DNA of 64,000 bases from Palsa-506 sp963836355 (GTDB lineage: Bacteria > Actinomycetota > Actinomycetes > Streptosporangiales > Streptosporangiaceae). How positions within the stretch are numbered: the first letter of the stretch is position 1; every line of letters starts with the position of its first letter. The translations under genes were made by a program, and so were the position numbers. Shown in pieces: positions 61,037 to 64,000 of this stretch. The notes beneath the pieces are model-generated. The model ran no database searches and had not been told where the DNA came from. It saw only the letters and a list, made by a program, of their open reading frames with translations. The stretch is taken from the NCBI GenBank assembly GCA_963836355.1, contig CAWIJO010000029.1:310001-374000 (forward strand). The letters run 5' to 3'.

Positions 61037-61592
61037 ATGCACCATGCCTACCGCACCGCGCTTGTAACCGGTGCATCCAGCGGCATCGGCGAGCGCCTGG
61101 CCAGGCTGCTGGCCGCCGACGGGCGATTGCGCGGAAGCGCAGATCCGGCTCAACGTGCTCGCCCTGGTCCGGCTGACGCACGCCGCCTTGCCCGGGATGC
61201 TGCGGCGCGGTCACGGGGGTGTGCTCAACGTCTCATCGGTCGCCGGTGTCCTGATCTCGCCCGGCGGGGCCACTTACGCGGCGACGAAGGCGTTCGTGAC
61301 GTCCTTCAGCGACAGCCTGCAGGCGGAGGTCGCAGGCCAAGGTGTGCACGTTACTGCCCTGTGTCCCGGGCTGACCAGGACCGAGCCCCACGGTGCGGGC
61401 CGCGGCGGCGCCGCGGCGGCTGCCTTCGGCTGGCTTGAGGCCGGCCGGGTGGCGCGGGCCGGTCTCGATGCCGTCGCGGCCGGTCGGCCGGTCGCTGTGC
61501 CAGGGGCGCAGTACAAGGCGGTTGTTCCGCTCGCCAGGGCCGCCCCGCGCTGGCTGCTGCGTAAGGCCGGAAAGGCAGCGCGCCGAGATTGA
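61037..61592 (+). pseudogene. short-chain dehydrogenase with internal deletion
   Basis: The 5' part encodes the NAD-binding start RTALVTGASSGIGERLARLL (ATG 61037). It then jumps, with a frame change near 61125-61140, to AQIRLNVLALVRLTHAALPGM, VLNVSSVAGVLISPGGATYAATKAF (catalytic Ser, Tyr, Lys) and TALCPGLTRTE. About 70-75 residues normally between these, including the NNAG strand, are missing, so both a deletion and a frameshift are needed. Unlike the other broken genes this cannot be a single-base error. Probably a genuine pseudogene. Confidence 0.8.
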
Positions 61593-61656
61593 CCGGGCTT
61601 CTTCCTGCTTCGGGCCTGGCGCGGAATGCGCACGGAATCCGTAGGCTGGTGCGGTC

Positions 61657-63607
61657 ATGACTGAGCAGGACCGGACGCCGGGCAAGTTCGGGCCCTACCG
61701 TGTGCTTGAGCGCATCGGCGAGGGCGGGATGGGCGTTGTCTACCTTGCCGCGGACACCGAGCAGCGCCCGGTCGCTGTCAAGGTGCTGCGGCCCGCGGTG
61801 GCCGGCGACCCGAATGCCCGGCGCCGACTCGCCCGTGAGGTCGAGACGATGCGGCGGGTACGCAGCCCGTTCGTCGCCGAGGTCATTGACGCGGACGTTA
61901 CCGGTGACCCGCCTTACATCGTCACCAGGTACGTGCAGGGCAGGACGCTTGAGCAGGTGGTCACCGAGCATGGCCCGCTGCGGGGCCAGCAGCTGGCCAC
62001 GGTGAGTCGCGGGCTCGCTGCCGCGCTGACAGCCGTGCACGCGGCGGGCGTCGTGCACAGGGACCTGAAGCCGGGAAATGTCATGCTGGCCGGTGGCGAG
62101 CCGGTCGTGATCGACTTCGGCATAGCGCACTCCCCGGACTCGACCAGGATCACCCAGACCGGGATGTTCATGGGCACCCCCGGCTACCTCGCGCCAGAGG
62201 TCATCGAGGGAAAGGACACCGGCCAGGCGTCGGATGTGCATTCCTGGGGCGCGACGGTGGCATACGCTGCCACCGGCCGGCCGCCGTTCGGGTCTGGCAC
62301 CTTCGAGGCGATTTTCTACCGGATCGTGCACGGGCAGCCGGATCTCGAGGGCTGCCCGCTGCCGCTGCTGCCGCTGGTGGCCGCGGCGCTGGCCAGGGAT
62401 CCTGCCCGCAGGCCCGCCGCTGCGGGCCTGAACCAGCAGGCCGCCGCACTGGCTCCCGCGGCGCTCGTCGCCGGGCCGGCGCCGGTGACCGGACCGGGCG
62501 CCGGGCCCGCTGGATGGCCGCAGCTGGCCGGGGCCGCCGGCGGTGCCGGGCTTGCTGCTAGCGCTGGTGCCGGGACGGTGGCGCCGCCGACGGTGGGCGA
62601 CTGGGGGAGTCCGGCAGGCCAGGGCAATGGCGCCGGTCGTGCTCCCGGCGCCATCCCGGCCGGGGCTGGCCATGCGGCGGCGGGGAGCGGCGTGCCGGGA
62701 GCTGCGCTACCCCGAGCGGGAGCACCAGGCAGGGGGCTGCCATGGCACGGCCCGCCGGGATCTCGATTCGCCTGCCGCGCCCGCCGCACTGCCCCATGTC
62801 ACTCAGCCGCTGGCAGTCGGCAACCCAGCTGGTCCTGCCGTCGGCGACTTGCTGCCAGCGGTGCAGTACGGTCTTCCCGGTGCGGGAGCGGCCGGTGCGC
62901 TCCCGACCGGCGGCAGGCTAGCCAGGGCCGGCGGTTACCCAGGGTCTGCCGGGCAGGCAGACAGGGCACCCGCGCGGCGTCGCGGGCGCTCGCTGTTCAT
63001 CCTTGCCGCCGCGGGCGTGGCCGTGGGCGCGAGCGTAATCCTGCCTGTCGTCGGCACGCTGGCCGCGCTGACCGCGATCGTCTCGCTGCGAGCCGCCGAC
63101 TTGACCCAAGGTCGCCTTGCCCGGCGCCGGGCCGCGCGCGGTGCCCGGACAAGCGACTCGGCGGTGACGCTGCTTACCTATCCGGTCATGCTGGCCTGGT
63201 CAGTGATCAGGTGCGTATTGCTAGCGCCGCTGGCGCTGGTCGCCGGCGGGATCGCAGCCGGCCTCACCATCGTGGCGGTGCCGGTTGACCCATTCCCGCG
63301 CGCGATAGCCTACGGGGCGGGGGCGCTTGTTGCCTGCTATGGCCTGGGCCCGGGATCCGGGGCCGCCAGGCGGCAGATCGGGAAGCTCTTCGACGCGGTG
63401 GCACGAACGCCAGCTGCCACGGTCGTAGCGCTGGCCGGCGTCTCCGCGCTCGCCTTGGCCGCTATCGCCATGGCCGCCTCGCAGCCCGCCCTTTACTGGC
63501 CGCTGCACCATCTCGGCACGCCAAGCGGCAATCTGCATTCGCTGCACATCGCGGCAAGCCACGCCAGGAGTGCGATCATCCGGCTGGCCGGCCGGGTGGC
63601 CGGCTGA
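61657..63607 (+). pseudogene. membrane Ser/Thr protein kinase, one frameshift in linker
   Basis: The first frame has a full Hanks-type kinase domain (about 10-270): GEGGMGVVYLA (Gly loop), VAVKVLRP (Lys), VVHRDLKPGNVML, VIDFGIAHS (DFG) and GTPGYLAPEV (activation loop). A Pro/Ala/Gly linker follows. From about 62760 the neighbouring frame continues the linker (DLDSPAAPAALPHVTQPLA) into four hydrophobic segments (from SLFILAAAGVAVGASVILPV to ALAAIAMAASQPALYWPL), ending at TGA 63607. One base change between about 62690 and 62760 would join them. Kinase catalytic residues look intact; membrane anchoring would be lost if the shift is real. Confidence 0.8.
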
Positions 63608-63666
63608 GACGCTTCGGGTAGCCGCGCCGGCGTTTCGTGACCCCGCGCGGCCGGCCGTGGGCCGAT

Positions 63667-64000
63667 TCAGCTGGCGCGGCGGTCGTGCACCTCGGCACCG
63701 ATGGTCGCGTTGGCTGGGAGGTCACCCGGCGTCGGCTGCGGCGCCTGGGACGGCTCCGGACGCCCGGTCGGCGGCAGCGGCCGGACCAGGCCGAGCGCGA
63801 CGACCTCATTAGCCAGCCGGACCCGCCGGTTCGTGCCCTCCGGGATGCGGAACTTCTGGTAGAGGCGCAGCAGGTGCTGCTTGACCGCGGCTTCCGTTAC
63901 CACCAGGTCCGACGCGATCTCGCGCGCTGTGGCAGGCGCGACGAAGGCCTCGTCCGAGAGCGCGGGCCGGCACAATGAGGTCAGCACGTCGAGCTCACGG
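63667..64000 (-). CDS. C-terminal part of a LuxR-type HTH regulator (cut by window edge)
   Basis: Only the C-terminus lies in the window. It shows ELDVLTSLCRPALSDEAFV, then ATAREIASDLVVTEAAVKQHLLRLYQKF, a LuxR/GerE-type HTH, then RIPEGTNRRVRLANEVVALGL and a Pro-rich tail. The form (Arg-Arg-Val-Arg-Leu-Ala-Asn) is that of actinomycete FHA/LuxR-like regulators often found beside Ser/Thr kinases. The gene continues beyond base 64000; GTG 63987 is internal. Convergent with the kinase gene. Confidence 0.75.
   Translation of the reverse strand, partial: RELDVLTSLCRPALSDEAFVAPATAREIASDLVVTEAAVKQHLLRLYQKFRIPEGTNRRVRLANEVVALGLVRPLPPTGRPEPSQAPQPTPGDLPANATIGAEVHDRRAS

Overview
The window is GC-rich DNA from an actinomycete, probably a filamentous one. 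The markers are a fused E2/E1 alpha-ketoglutarate decarboxylase (Kgd) followed by a DUF6104-type small protein, a BldC regulator, the complete GlgE alpha-glucan cluster (glgE, treS, mak, glgB, with divergent glgP), a PF04672 methyltransferase, a DUF4097/PadR pair, and heavy use of GTG and TTG starts with ATGA/GTGA overlaps. There are no rRNA, tRNA, CRISPR, integrase or IS features that I can support.

Layout. 0-5.7 kb: APC permease, CGNR zinc-finger regulator, MDR oxidoreductase, DUF4097-padR operon. 5.8-10 kb: DUF6104 and kgd. 10-15.5 kb: Xi-class GST, DedA protein, BlaI-like regulator, nitrilase-family amidase, a [3Fe-4S] ferredoxin plus zinc alcohol dehydrogenase pair, O-methyltransferase. 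15.4-20 kb: a tightly overlapping glycosyltransferase, methyltransferase and toroid-protein operon, with a divergent GDP-mannose 4,6-dehydratase (gmd). 20-30 kb: VIT transporter, an aromatic-amino-acid-lyase paralog that has lost its MIO triad, a dipeptide-type ABC transporter, and a divergent operon of a formaldehyde-activating-enzyme (Fae) homolog and an enolase-superfamily enzyme. 30-34 kb: tandem repeats, a chimeric dehydrogenase remnant, an MFS pump with divergent TetR, an alpha/beta hydrolase. 34-41 kb: histidine-utilisation cluster hutU, PF04672 methyltransferase, M20 amidohydrolase, hutF, hutI. 41-47 kb: SppA with flavin reductase, NUDIX/NYN fusion, P450, DODA-type dioxygenase. 47-58 kb: the glgE-treS-mak-glgB operon and glgP. 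58-64 kb: bldC, a broken XRE regulator, a Cys/His-rich small protein, enoyl-CoA hydratase, a hypothetical gene, a deleted SDR, a membrane Ser/Thr kinase, and the C-terminal end of a LuxR-type HTH protein.

How genes work together. GlgE, TreS, Mak and GlgB convert trehalose through maltose-1-phosphate to branched alpha-glucan, and GlgP degrades it. HutU, HutI, HutF and an M20 hydrolase would take urocanate to glutamate by the formylglutamate route. No canonical HutH is in the window; the only HutH relative lacks the Ala-Ser-Gly that forms the MIO cofactor. That enzyme, with its transporter and the Fae/enolase operon, is the best candidate for an undescribed system.

Caution. Several genes, including housekeeping ones (kgd, glgE, glgP, the XRE gene, the kinase and the chimeric remnant), each need one single-base frame change, mostly at GC-rich or homopolymer sites. 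This looks more like consensus errors than real inactivation. Two genes (gmd and the 17 kb methyltransferase) have no ATG, GTG or TTG start compatible with their conserved N-termini and appear to begin at CTG.
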